The notes under the pieces: generated by a model
Told to the model about the DNA's origin: nothing
The model's input: only the letters and a program-made list of their open reading frames with translations
Database searches by the model: none
Part shown: positions 36,622 to 44,713 of the stretch, in pieces
Layout: the number at the start of each line of letters is the position of its first letter
How positions within the stretch are numbered: the first letter of the stretch is position 1
Program-made: the position numbers and the translations under genes
Assembly: GCF_016919005.1 (NCBI RefSeq)
Contig: NZ_JAFFQE010000005.1
Coordinates: 124,001-188,000 of the forward strand
DNA length: 64,000 nt
Reading direction: 5' to 3'
Source of the DNA: Desulfopila inferna
Lineage (GTDB): Bacteria > Desulfobacterota > Desulfobulbia > Desulfobulbales > Desulfocapsaceae

Positions 36622-36653
36622 TGCTCCCGGACGGAAAAAAACGTACGGGAGCA
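36622..36653. terminator. Inverted repeat between convergent genes
   Basis: TGCTCCCG pairs with CGGGAGCA across an A-rich loop, between the ends of apbE and the selenoprotein gene. No T-run follows on either strand, so termination by it is uncertain. Confidence 0.35.
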
Positions 36654-36687
36654 AGGCTAGATGGGTTCTATTCCACTGGACGAGGAA

Positions 36688-37353
36688 TCAGCTTCCTGAG
36701 ATTTGCCCCTTTAACACTTTCAGGGCTTCCAGAGTATGGTCCGGTTCGACCCTCTTTGTATGATCTGCACTGACCATAGCATATTGAATGAGTCCTTTCT
36801 GGTCGATTATATACCGTGATACCAGCGGCAGTCTCCAGGGATCATCGCCGTTATATTTTTCCAGATCGAGACCCAGCTGCAGGTATGCCTGTTTGAGATC
36901 TTCCGGAAAGGCGTAGACGACACCAAACTTTTCACCAACCTTGTTTCCGGGATCGCTCAAGATCTCCATGGTAAGCCCTTTCTCTTCCCGAAAGCTCCGG
37001 GAATGGTCTTTTGTCTGGGGGGAAATCATCAAAAGGGTGGCACCCAGTGCGGTAAATTCCGGGTGGGCCTCCTGCAGAGCTTCCAGCTCCAAATTACAGA
37101 ATGGTCACCACCGTCCTCTATAAAAACCCAGGACAACCGAACCCGAGGAAAGGGTACTACCCAGATTAACGGAGTTACCCCGGGTATCTTCCAGGGTAAA
37201 ATCGGGCGCTTTATCGCCTTTGGTCAATACCCTGTCCATAATTCCCGAATCGGTCAATTCCTTTTCCGCTCGCTCCATAACCTCCAGAACTTCGCCTGGA
37301 GCCGAAGATTGGAATTGCACCTTTTTTTCTTCGATTTTCTTTGTTAAATTCAT
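36688..37353 (-). CDS. Selenocysteine-containing peroxiredoxin-like protein (UxxC)
   Basis: 221 residues if the in-frame TGA at 37107-37105 is read as selenocysteine (Sec83). Before it: APDFTLEDTRGNSVNLGS and SVVLGFYRGRW. After it, in the same frame: PFCNLELEALQE, then TLLMISPQTKDHS, DPGNKVGEKFGVVYA and SRYIIDQKGLIQYA to the stop at 36688. Homologous AhpC/TSA-type proteins read FYRGGWCPYCNLEL, so UGA replaces the first (peroxidatic) Cys, giving U-P-F-C. The start ATG at 37353 has AAGGAG 8 nt upstream. A short hairpin follows the UGA (separate entry). It would reduce peroxides in the cytoplasm. It lies 43 bp after the cytochrome P460 gene. Confidence 0.88.
37075..37091 (-). promoter_or_regulatory. 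Putative bacterial SECIS element
   Basis: On the coding (minus) strand TGGAGC pairs with GCTCTG (two wobble pairs) around the loop TGGAA. The two loop G residues lie 20 nt after the UGA, within the spacing needed by bacterial SelB. Position and loop GG fit; the stem is short, so folding and SelB binding remain to be shown. Confidence 0.55.
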
Positions 37354-37396
37354 AAACTGACTCCTTGCTGATCGAAAATCCGTTCTGATTTTCCTG

Positions 37397-37879
37397 TTAT
37401 TCCGACTTTGTTTCGGCAAACAGCCAATCCTTCTGAGAGCGATGACAACCGATGCAGCCTTCTATCTTTCCCGCATCCATAACTTCCCCTTCCGGACCGT
37501 ATTTCGCCCAGAACCAGTCCCCCGCATCAGGGTTGTATCCTTTTTTTCTATACATCGGGGTGAGTGACATCAGTTTCTCTTTATCTTTTCCATAGTTCTC
37601 TTTGACAATAATAGCCCCATCCGGCATGGGCTTATCTTCTTTAATGGCATTGACCGCAACATCATTGATGTAAAGCTTCAAAAAAGCGCCGTGCGGGCTC
37701 GTTCCTTCATACATGCCGTCTTTGCCTGGCCACATCTCCCATTCGGTGTAGGGGTGGGTTTCGGTGATGTAGGTCCAGAATGCTTCGGCTTGCGGTTCAG
37801 GCATGTGCGATTTAGCCATAACCAATGTCGTAGTTAGAGAGACGAGTGCAATGAGGATCATGCTTTTCTTCATTTTCAT
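37397..37879 (-). CDS. Cytochrome P460 family c-type heme protein
   Basis: 160 residues with a signal peptide (SMILIALVSLTTTLVMA), so periplasmic. A single heme c motif CIGCH (142-146) near the C-terminus, preceded by WFWAKYGPEGEVM and GAIIVKENYG, is typical of the cytochrome P460 domain. The family includes hydroxylamine-oxidising enzymes, but many members are of unknown function. Its 5' position next to the selenoperoxiredoxin suggests an oxidative or nitrosative stress unit, inferred only from proximity. Confidence 0.88.
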   Translation of the reverse strand: MKMKKSMILIALVSLTTTLVMAKSHMPEPQAEAFWTYITETHPYTEWEMWPGKDGMYEGTSPHGAFLKLYINDVAVNAIKEDKPMPDGAIIVKENYGKDKEKLMSLTPMYRKKGYNPDAGDWFWAKYGPEGEVMDAGKIEGCIGCHRSQKDWLFAETKSE

Positions 37880-38278
37880 AACTACCTCCCATGTTGAATT
37901 TAAGTGATTTTCCGATACGGAGTTCCTCTTGAAGATGTATATTTCATTGATCGAAGGACATAAGGGGAAAAAGATTTATCAGGGTGACTAAATTCTCGGC
38001 TGATAAATAGGATATTCACCTTTTTTCGATGATTGCAAATTTCATGACATTTTACCTGGAATGTGAGAATACCGACAGATTGCTTGCCGGATACATGGTT
38101 GCCTTGCGGTTACTCCATTGGGTAGTGCGGTGTATACTCTATTTTCCAGATATCAAAAAGTCCTCTCGTTCCTATTCCATCTCCTTAAATCCTGTTTTAC
38201 TGGAATAAATCTTGTGCAGCCGGATTCATCTCACTAATCCTCCATAACCCGTCTTTATCGGTGTAATGAAAAAAGGTT
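37880..38278. other. Intergenic region, no gene seen
   Basis: AT-rich stretch upstream of the cytochrome P460 gene, which must hold its promoter. No reading frame or recognised site. It continues into a dispersed repeat at 38279-38480. Confidence 0.35.
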
Positions 38279-38480
38279 CAGCAGCAAAAGCGCTGGGCTT
38301 CCTTGCGTCAGCCCCGGCCGGATTGCGGCAATCGAATTTCAAAAGTGTAGGTTGGCGGTGAGCGTAGCGAACCCCAACAATTTTAAGTTTCTTTGCAACA
38401 CCGTGGATAAAGAGTTTTTTTATGGAATTTTTCTCGAACGATTGAGCACAAATATGCTAAATCCGGCAGAGCCTGAAATA
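38279..38480. repeat. Dispersed intergenic repeat, copy 1
   Basis: About 200 bp closely related to 55336-55533. Shared strings include CAGCAAAAGCG.TGGGCTTCCTT, GCGTCAGC, GCAATCGAATTT, GTAGGTTGGCGGTGAGC, GCGAACCCCA and CTAAATCCGG.AGAGCC. The GTAGGTTGGcGGTGAGC...GCGAACCCCA core is a well-known type of palindromic intergenic repeat in many bacteria. No coding capacity. Confidence 0.75.
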
Positions 38481-38754
38481 AAATCCAGGACTAGCCTGTT
38501 CTTTTTTCCGATAAAACTCTCCAGCTGATTGTTTTCATATCAAAAAAAATTTCTTTTTTTTGAATATTCATAATTTACTGAAATGACATCAATTATGGTT
38601 TTAGCTCAATAAAATTCTTATCGTTAATCGTCATTACAACGCATTTAAATTTATCTCGATTTGATTCGTCAGCAAAAAAGTGATATCCCTTGTAGAGAAG
38701 AAAAATACAATGAGGGCCTTAACGAAACAAACGAACACTACAAAGGAGAAAAAA

Positions 38755-39150
38755 ATGCCTAAATTTGGAGAACTTATTCAAACTGCCGATTGGAAATCCG
38801 AAAAACACGTTCCGGTTATAGAATGCGCCGATCAGATTGGCGCGGATGAAGTATTCGATGTGAAAGTCTCTCTTGGCAAGGAGGTTGACCATCCCAACAC
38901 CACCGAACATCATATCCGTTGGATCCAGTTGTATTTCAAGCCGGAGGGAGATAAGTTTGCATATCAAGTGGGCAATTATGAGTTTTCCGCCCACGGCGAA
39001 GCCGCTGCGGGCGCCAATGAAGGCCCTGTTTATACCCATCACGCCGCCACCGCATCCATGAAAATCAAAAAGCCGGGTACCCTCATTGCTACAGCTTTCT
39101 GCAACATCCATGGCCTCTGGGAAAATTCAAAAGAAATCAAGGTCGGCTAA
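38755..39150 (+). CDS. Superoxide reductase (neelaredoxin / class II)
   Basis: 131 residues from the ATG at 38755, preceded by AAAGGAG; in-frame codons upstream are not homologous. Iron ligands of the square-pyramidal Fe(His)4Cys site are visible: His18 (EKHVPVIE), His46 and His52 (VDHPNTTEHHIRWIQLYF), Cys116 and His119 (CNIHGLWE). There is no N-terminal desulforedoxin domain, hence class II. It reduces superoxide to peroxide in anaerobes, taking electrons from rubredoxin. The peroxide product could be a substrate for the Sec-peroxiredoxin encoded nearby. It is followed by a strong terminator. Confidence 0.95.
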   Translation: MPKFGELIQTADWKSEKHVPVIECADQIGADEVFDVKVSLGKEVDHPNTTEHHIRWIQLYFKPEGDKFAYQVGNYEFSAHGEAAAGANEGPVYTHHAATASMKIKKPGTLIATAFCNIHGLWENSKEIKVG

Positions 39151-39187
39151 TTGGCAAAACCAGAGATCACCCCACCTGTTAAATTTG

Positions 39188-39227
39188 AAAGGGCTCGCTA
39201 TTCTGGCGGGCCCTTTTGCTTTTTTTC
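39188..39227 (+). terminator. Intrinsic terminator of the superoxide reductase gene
   Basis: AAAGGGC..CGC pairs with GCG..GCCCTTT, followed by TTGCTTTTTTT. It lies 38 bp after the stop codon, a classic Rho-independent terminator. Confidence 0.85.
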
Positions 39228-39387
39228 TGTACCAAAAAAAACCAACCATTACCCATTGAATGTATAGCAGCCAGATCCATTATCTTCTGTCTGATTTTGA
39301 CTCCATCGGTTATGATCCTTTTGAATCATGGATTTTGAAATGTGCATTCATCGTAATTGTGAACAAATTTTTTTATGAAGGTTTGTT

Positions 39388-39840
39388 ATGGAAAGAGAAC
39401 TTACTGCGGAAAGGATAGAGTTTCTTGAAAAGGACTATCGCAGGGGATTTATTAAATTCTGTGGATTTCAGCCATCCAGAATAGGCAAAGGACTTTTTGA
39501 AGCCGCTCTTGCAATAGGGGAAAACCACAAAACCCAGGATGATTTCATCCACGCCGGAGTAATTGCGACCATGTCCGATCATACCGCCGGATATGCCGCC
39601 TACACTCTTGTTTCCAATGATATCCGAATATTGACCATCGAGTTTAAAATCAATTTCTTAAAACCCGCCTGCGGTCATGCATTAAAGTGCAAATCAGAAA
39701 TCATAAGTCACGGAAGACAGATTATAGTAGCCCAATCAACTGTATTTGATGTCAGGGATACTCATGAAAAAATGGTCTCCAAAAGCACCATCACCTTGAT
39801 GGCGATAGATGCCGCTAGGTTAGAAAACACTGAAGGATAA
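39388..39840 (+). CDS. PaaI-family hotdog thioesterase
   Basis: 150 residues, a single 4HBT hotdog domain: HAGVIATMSDHTAGYAAYTL (active-site region, the usual HGG replaced by HAGV and followed by an Asp) and ILTIEFKINFLKPACGHAL, the conserved beta-strand. Such enzymes hydrolyse acyl-CoA or aryl-CoA thioesters in the cytoplasm. No operon partner; it follows the superoxide reductase terminator. Confidence 0.88.
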   Translation: MERELTAERIEFLEKDYRRGFIKFCGFQPSRIGKGLFEAALAIGENHKTQDDFIHAGVIATMSDHTAGYAAYTLVSNDIRILTIEFKINFLKPACGHALKCKSEIISHGRQIIVAQSTVFDVRDTHEKMVSKSTITLMAIDAARLENTEG

Positions 39841-40085
39841 ATTGCACAGAATATAAACAGGTTGTGTACGTATGCTCAGGAAATTCTGTGGTTCTGTTCT
39901 TCAGCAAGACAATACCGATGAACATCCTTTATCCTCAGCTGGTTAGAGATGTTAAGATTATCGACATTCATTCTGTTTCAAAAAAGCCGTGGTCTGTCCT
40001 CGAATAATAATCCCCTCGCCCCCTCCTGATATTATTCCTGAAAACAAGGATCAAGGCATCAGGTCAGGCTTATTGATATCAATAC

Positions 40086-40976
40086 CTATTTGTCCAACAA
40101 CGTTTTTGCTCTGAAAATCAATTGCTGAGTAAATCTTATAAGCGGCTTTGATTTTAAATTCCAGCAATGCCAATAGAGTTTTACCGGAACGACGTAATCA
40201 GGAGCCAGATCCACCAATCGGCCTGTTCGGATAAAAGGCTCGGATTGTTGAAACGGCAACATGCCATATCCAATTCCCCTGGCAATGACATCCACGAATT
40301 TCTCGGCGGATGGTATATAGTTGACAGGGAGGTTTTCAGGTACTTCTCCCAGTACCAGCTTAAAAAGTTTATGGTGCAACTCATCTTTGCGATTAAAAAT
40401 TATAGCGGGTGCTCGATACGCTTCAGCAATGGTAAGTCCATTTGGAAACCATTTTTTGGCAAATTGGGAAGTGGCCAGCATATGGTAATTCATCCGTCCT
40501 AAATAATCGGTTCTACAACCCTGCAAGGGGTTTTCCCTGGTGCTGATACACCCTACGACCTCACCATTTTTAAGCATCCGATGAGTCTGCTCCTGATCAT
40601 CGACCCGGATATCCAACAAAATACCTTCCGCTAATACAAAGGATTGAATCGCATCAAGAAACCAGGTCGCCAGGCTATCGGCATTAAGAGCTAACGGTAT
40701 CGATTTATACTCTTTGTCGACATGTTCATTCATTTCCCCGCAAAGATCATCCTCAAGCCGCTTGACCTGGAGATAATGTTTTAAAAGATTTCGGCCTGCT
40801 GAGGTTGGACGAGGGGGTGTGGTCCGTGCCAGTAGAATCTGGCCCATCTGCTCCTCCAGCAGTTTCACTCTTTGGGATACTGCGGATTGGGTGATATGGA
40901 GAGCATTGGCGGCTTTGTCAAAGCCGCCATCCTGAGCTACCAATGCCAGTGCTTCGATAAGTTTGTAGTCGAGCAT
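40086..40976 (-). CDS. argP: LysR-type regulator ArgP
   Basis: 296 residues. N-terminal winged HTH (LVAQDGGFDKAANALHITQS, then AVSQRVKLLEEQMG) with the ArgP-type linker LARTTPPRPTSAGRNLLKH, and a LysR substrate-binding domain. In E. coli ArgP senses Lys/Arg and activates argO. It is divergent to an ArgO/LysE exporter gene 104 bp away, the classical arrangement, which supports the assignment. Confidence 0.92.
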   Translation of the reverse strand: MLDYKLIEALALVAQDGGFDKAANALHITQSAVSQRVKLLEEQMGQILLARTTPPRPTSAGRNLLKHYLQVKRLEDDLCGEMNEHVDKEYKSIPLALNADSLATWFLDAIQSFVLAEGILLDIRVDDQEQTHRMLKNGEVVGCISTRENPLQGCRTDYLGRMNYHMLATSQFAKKWFPNGLTIAEAYRAPAIIFNRKDELHHKLFKLVLGEVPENLPVNYIPSAEKFVDVIARGIGYGMLPFQQSEPFIRTGRLVDLAPDYVVPVKLYWHCWNLKSKPLIRFTQQLIFRAKTLLDK

Positions 40977-41080
40977 GCGATTTTTATTAGAATTTTTAAT
41001 ATAATATGAAATTAATTAATTTTACTTTTTAGGCCACTTTATCTATTTTTACAAGTAAACAAATTTGAGGAGACAGAATT
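40977..41080. promoter_or_regulatory. argP-argO divergent promoter region
   Basis: A very AT-rich 104-bp spacer with TATAATATG-like sequences and an AATTAATTAATT palindrome. A LysR-type regulator would be expected to bind here and control the exporter gene. TTTGAGGAG lies upstream of the exporter ATG. The exact operator (T-N11-A) could not be fixed by eye. Confidence 0.5.
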
Positions 41081-41683
41081 ATGATCACACCTTTTTTACA
41101 GGGATTTGGGGCAAGCGGAGGGCTAATTGTGGCCATAGGTTCTCAGAATGCCTTTGTTTTATCTCAGGGAGTTCGTCGGAATCACCACGTGATTATCGCA
41201 TTGATTTGCATTTTTTGTGATGCGGTCTTCATTACCGCGGGAATTGCAGGCGTCGGCGGAGCATTGTCCGCCAGCCCATCTCTTTCTCAGTGGGTAACAT
41301 GGGGCGGCGCTGGATTTCTTTTTGTCTATGGCTGTAGCTCTCTCCGCTCTGCCATACGGGGCGGAAGCCTCGATACGAGTGATCGAGCCGTTCTTTCTCT
41401 GGGCTCTGCCATTTTGACGACATTAGCCGTTACCCTGCTAAACCCTCATTTTTATTTGGACACGGTCATCCTGCTTGGCAGCATTAGCAGCCAATTCTAT
41501 GGGAACAATCTCTTATTGTTTTGGGCTGGAGCTATCTCTGCTTCAACACTGTGGTTTATTTGCCTTAGTCTTGGGGGGCAGATGCTTGCACCTGTATTCA
41601 GGAAACAAATATCTTGGCGGATTCTCGATACTTTGGTATGGGCTACAATGTGGATTATTGCAGCATCATTAATCATACAGTGA
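41081..41683 (+). CDS. argO: LysE/ArgO-family basic amino acid exporter
   Basis: 200 residues, six predicted membrane helices. Signature GFGASGGLIVAIGSQNAFVLSQGVRRNH near the N-terminus (shown in part: GSQNAFVLSQG), AVTLLNPHFYLDTVILLGSI in the middle, and WATMWIIAASLII at the end. It exports arginine and/or lysine across the inner membrane. Regulated by the divergent argP, a known pairing. Confidence 0.92.
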   Translation: MITPFLQGFGASGGLIVAIGSQNAFVLSQGVRRNHHVIIALICIFCDAVFITAGIAGVGGALSASPSLSQWVTWGGAGFLFVYGCSSLRSAIRGGSLDTSDRAVLSLGSAILTTLAVTLLNPHFYLDTVILLGSISSQFYGNNLLLFWAGAISASTLWFICLSLGGQMLAPVFRKQISWRILDTLVWATMWIIAASLIIQ

Positions 41684-41959
41684 ATATCAAACATTTCCAC
41701 AAAAGGCTGAAAGACTGTCATTGGAGAAGCGTCTCTGCTAAATTTTTCTGCTTTTTCACATCTCAAAAAAGATAAGCGCGAAAAATCCTGTCAACCTGCG
41801 AACATCTTCGGCATCACAAAAAATAGTCCCTCTCCTAAAAGAGATATCCGCCAACCAGGCATAATCTACAAGTGTCTGTGTAGCTGTTTGCTAAATCGAG
41901 TACAAAGAGTCTGACGCCCCCATTTGATCGCACCCGAATTCCAATTGGCTTTCATTCGT
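41684..41959. other. Intergenic region, no gene seen
   Basis: About 280 bp after argO with no recognisable gene or repeat; it merges into the toxin relic that follows. Confidence 0.3.
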
Positions 41960-42213
41960 AAATGGGTCCACAACCTGATAACTTTAACCATTTTATCGGC
42001 GCCGTAAGGTTGTACACCAGTTTATGTTGAATATTTATTCTCCTGAATATGCACCCGAAAATCACCAACTAACTTCTCATATGGTGGAGGGGTTTGATAG
42101 GGATTTTCTTTGATAATATCTAATAGCTTCTGAGCCTTATCCTTCAGGTCTGAGGCAGAAATTTTTTTGCGTCTTTGTGCTTGTTTTGTAAAAACCAGTT
42201 GCCAACTCACCAA
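41960..42213 (-). pseudogene. Txe/YoeB-family toxin relic
   Basis: Starts WQLVFTKQAQ..KKISAS and continues LKDKAQKLLDIIKENPYQTP, PPYEKLVGD, which is the YoeB/Txe mRNA-interferase family. The frame then ends at 42022. The expected ..RRINIQHKLVYNL is present in a second frame, and KVIRLWTH in a third. At least two frameshifts therefore destroy the gene. No intact antitoxin gene is seen upstream; the few codons before it are also interrupted. Confidence 0.75.
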
Positions 42214-42277
42214 TCAAGCTCTTTTGAGCAGAAGTTTCACGGCTCAGTCTTTCCTTACAACCCATACAAGCATTTTA

Positions 42278-42475
42278 TTATATTTTTAATATCAGCTTAT
42301 CAAGAATTACCCGAGATTTCAGCTTTTTTCCCTGACGATAAGATGCCAATCTTGCCAACTTGTTTTCCTGTGTAACTTCGTTGTCCCTATCCTCAATATG
42401 GTAGTACCAACTATCATTATACCTACTTTTTACAACTATTGCATTCCCCTCTGAAGTTCTTAGAGTATTGGCCAT
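42278..42475 (-). CDS. Doubtful small hypothetical protein
   Basis: A 65-residue frame beginning MANTLRTSEGNAIVVKSRYN and containing SWYYHIEDRDNEVTQ, with a Lys-rich end. It lacks a clear ribosome-binding site and matches no family I know. It lies between the toxin relic and the divergent DUF3833 gene and may be part of the same decayed region. Confidence 0.2.
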   Translation of the reverse strand: MANTLRTSEGNAIVVKSRYNDSWYYHIEDRDNEVTQENKLARLASYRQGKKLKSRVILDKLILKI

Positions 42476-42510
42476 GAAAGGTTGACTATCACATAGACCC
42501 TGGAGGATGT

Positions 42511-43038
42511 ATGAAAATTTTAGTTGTAATTCTTGCAATGGCATTGAGCGGTTGCTCCGCTGCTGATGTGAGCATGTATCAGGGGAAGCACCCCCCATTT
42601 GATCTATTTACCTATTTTCAAGGAGAAACCAGAGGTTGGGGAATAGTGCAGGACCGTAAGGGGATGGTGAATAGACAATTTGTCGTGGATATCGAAGGGA
42701 CGGTTGATGATCAGGGAAAACTCATTCTCAAGGAAGATTTTGACTGGAGTGATGGGGAACAATCCAACCGTACCTTGACAATCAGTCGAACTCCCGATGG
42801 TGAATTCATTGGCACGGCCGATGATGTGGTTGGTGATGCTGTTGGAAAAAGCGCCGGAAATGCTTTGCAGTGGGTCTACACCCTGCAGGTTGAAGTAGAC
42901 GGCAAAACATGGGAGGTGGCATTTGATGACTGGATGTTCCTCCAGCCCGATCAGGTCGTTATTAACCGAACCGAAATGAGCAAATTCGGCCTGAAAGTTG
43001 GGGACGTGACGATGGTCTTCAGGAAGGGAGACAGGTGA
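42511..43038 (+). CDS. DUF3833 family lipoprotein
   Basis: 175 residues with a lipoprotein signal and lipobox LSGC (Cys15). The DUF3833 body shows LFTYFQGETRGWGIVQDRKG, then FVVDIEGTVD, TLTISRTPDGEFIGTADDVV and WMFLQPDQVVINRTEMSKFG. Function is not established. It is the first gene of an eight-gene cluster (to 48456) that recurs in proteobacteria with Cfa-like lipid methyltransferases. Confidence 0.88.
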   Translation: MKILVVILAMALSGCSAADVSMYQGKHPPFDLFTYFQGETRGWGIVQDRKGMVNRQFVVDIEGTVDDQGKLILKEDFDWSDGEQSNRTLTISRTPDGEFIGTADDVVGDAVGKSAGNALQWVYTLQVEVDGKTWEVAFDDWMFLQPDQVVINRTEMSKFGLKVGDVTMVFRKGDR

Positions 43039-43050
43039 AGGAGAAGGATC

Positions 43051-43569
43051 ATGATTGCAGCTCTATTTTTGATGGCAATACTCTTGCCGAAAACCACGAT
43101 GGCCATTCCGGTAGACATGGAACTTGTTGGTGCCGGGAAAGCTAAATATCTCGGTTTCGTAACCGTGTATGATGCAGCACTTTATGTCCGGAGTAAAGAG
43201 GGCATGGAAGAAATCCTGAGCCCGGCTACCTCGCGTTGTCTCAAGCTCGACTATGAAATCGAGGTCTCGGCTGAAGATTTTATTCGCGCGGCGGACACCA
43301 TTCTTCGACGTCAGCATGATGAGGACAAGCTGTCTCGTGTGGAGGCTGAGATAAATAAACTGCACAGGAGCTACAGCAATGTCGGAAAAGGAGACAACTA
43401 TACCCTCTGTTATGATTCTACACTAAAAGAAACAATCCTATCTCGCAACGGCTTACCACAGGTTGAGATTGTTTCCGAAGAATTTGCCGAGGTCTATTTC
43501 GGCATATGGCTTGGTCCAAAAGATCCATTGAGCGACGGTTTAAGAAACAGGCTGCTTGGTCAAAATTAG
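43051..43569 (+). CDS. Chalcone-isomerase-like periplasmic protein
   Basis: 172 residues with a signal peptide (LFLMAILLPKTTMA). The chalcone isomerase-like fold is suggested by LVGAGKAKYLGFVTVYDAAL, the CLKLDYEIEVSAEDF strand and VYFGIWLGPKDPLSDGLRNR at the end. Bacterial members bind fatty-acid-like ligands rather than chalcones, fitting the lipid context of the cluster. 12 bp after the DUF3833 gene. Confidence 0.85.
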   Translation: MIAALFLMAILLPKTTMAIPVDMELVGAGKAKYLGFVTVYDAALYVRSKEGMEEILSPATSRCLKLDYEIEVSAEDFIRAADTILRRQHDEDKLSRVEAEINKLHRSYSNVGKGDNYTLCYDSTLKETILSRNGLPQVEIVSEEFAEVYFGIWLGPKDPLSDGLRNRLLGQN

Positions 43570-43580
43570 GGAGAAGTTTC

Positions 43581-43997
43581 ATGGAAAGGTTTCTTGAGGT
43601 CTATCAACATTTGAACAGGAATAATCTCGAGACACTCGCTGAGATCTATAGTGACGACATCGTTTTTATTGATCCTGCTCACACTCTAAACGGATTGACG
43701 CAGCTCAGGGAGTATTTTGAGAAACTCTACTCAGGCCTTGATTCCATAAAGTTTGATTTTATCGATCACCAGCAGCAAAACGATGTCGCCTATGTTCAGT
43801 GGCGTATGGACATGCATCATTCACGATTGCGAAGAGGCCGGCTTGTGTCCGTTGAAGGGGTCAGCAGGCTGGAGTTTGATACGAAACAAAAAGTAAAGTT
43901 GCATCGAGATTATTTTGATCTGGGTGAAATGTTGTATGAAAACCTGCCGATCATCGGCAGGGTCATACTTTCTATAAAAAAGAGGCTGGGGCAATGA
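43581..43997 (+). CDS. SnoaL/NTF2-like protein
   Basis: 138 residues from the ATG at 43581, which follows AGGGAGAAG. The NTF2-like cone fold is suggested by LETLAEIYSDDIVFIDPAHT, LREYFEKLYSGL and KLHRDYFDLGEML. These small domains bind hydrophobic ligands or catalyse simple isomerisations. Its stop overlaps the SDR start by ATGA, so it belongs to the lipid cluster. Confidence 0.85.
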   Translation: MERFLEVYQHLNRNNLETLAEIYSDDIVFIDPAHTLNGLTQLREYFEKLYSGLDSIKFDFIDHQQQNDVAYVQWRMDMHHSRLRRGRLVSVEGVSRLEFDTKQKVKLHRDYFDLGEMLYENLPIIGRVILSIKKRLGQ

Positions 43998-44713
43998 AAA
44001 TTCTGGTAACGGGAGCAACTTCGGGCATCGGCAGGCAGCTGGCCATAGATTATCAAAGTCTGGGACACGAGGTCTGGGCGGTGGGGCGCAATGAGCAGGC
44101 ACTTGCTGAGCTGGCTGAAAAGGGTCTGCATACGGGAAGAATTGATCTCACCGACCGGCAGACGGCTCTTGACTGGTTTGCAGGACTGGATAGTCTCGAT
44201 CTGGCAATTCTTAATGCCGGGACCTGCGAGTATATCGACATGCCCAATTTCGACAGCGCCCTGATCAGCCGCGTAATGCGTTCCAATGTAGAATCTCTCG
44301 CAATATCAATAGAAGGCGTACTTCCTCTCCTACGGCGCGGCACTGATCCACATCTTGTCGGAGTGGGTTCGTCGGCCTCCTATGTACCGCTGCCAAGAGC
44401 GGAAGCCTACGGTGCCTCAAAAGCGGCTGTCGCCTATCTGCTGGAAACTCTGAGGATAGATCTGGCCCGGGAAAATATCAGTGTAAGCCTTGTTTCTCCT
44501 GGTTTTGTGAAGACTCCTCTGACTGACCGTAATGACTTTCCCATGCCGATGCGGATAAGCATTGAACAGGCCTGTGAGTCTATTCGCCGAGGGATTTCAA
44601 AAAGGCATCTGGAGATTCATTTTCCCAAAAGATTTACCCTGTCGCTCAAATTTCTGTCGCTGCTGCCCCGCCGACTCTGGCTGGCCATGGCAAAAAGGAT
44701 GGTGACCGCATGA
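43994..44713 (+). CDS. Short-chain dehydrogenase/reductase
   Basis: 239 residues. Rossmann motif TGATSGIGRQLA (7-18), LAILNAGT (the NNAG position) and catalytic Ser...YGASKAAVAYL (Tyr-x-x-x-Lys). NAD(P)-dependent oxidoreductase; the ligand is unknown but the cluster context suggests a fatty acyl or lipid intermediate. 4-nt overlaps with both neighbours. Confidence 0.92.
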   Translation: MKILVTGATSGIGRQLAIDYQSLGHEVWAVGRNEQALAELAEKGLHTGRIDLTDRQTALDWFAGLDSLDLAILNAGTCEYIDMPNFDSALISRVMRSNVESLAISIEGVLPLLRRGTDPHLVGVGSSASYVPLPRAEAYGASKAAVAYLLETLRIDLARENISVSLVSPGFVKTPLTDRNDFPMPMRISIEQACESIRRGISKRHLEIHFPKRFTLSLKFLSLLPRRLWLAMAKRMVTA

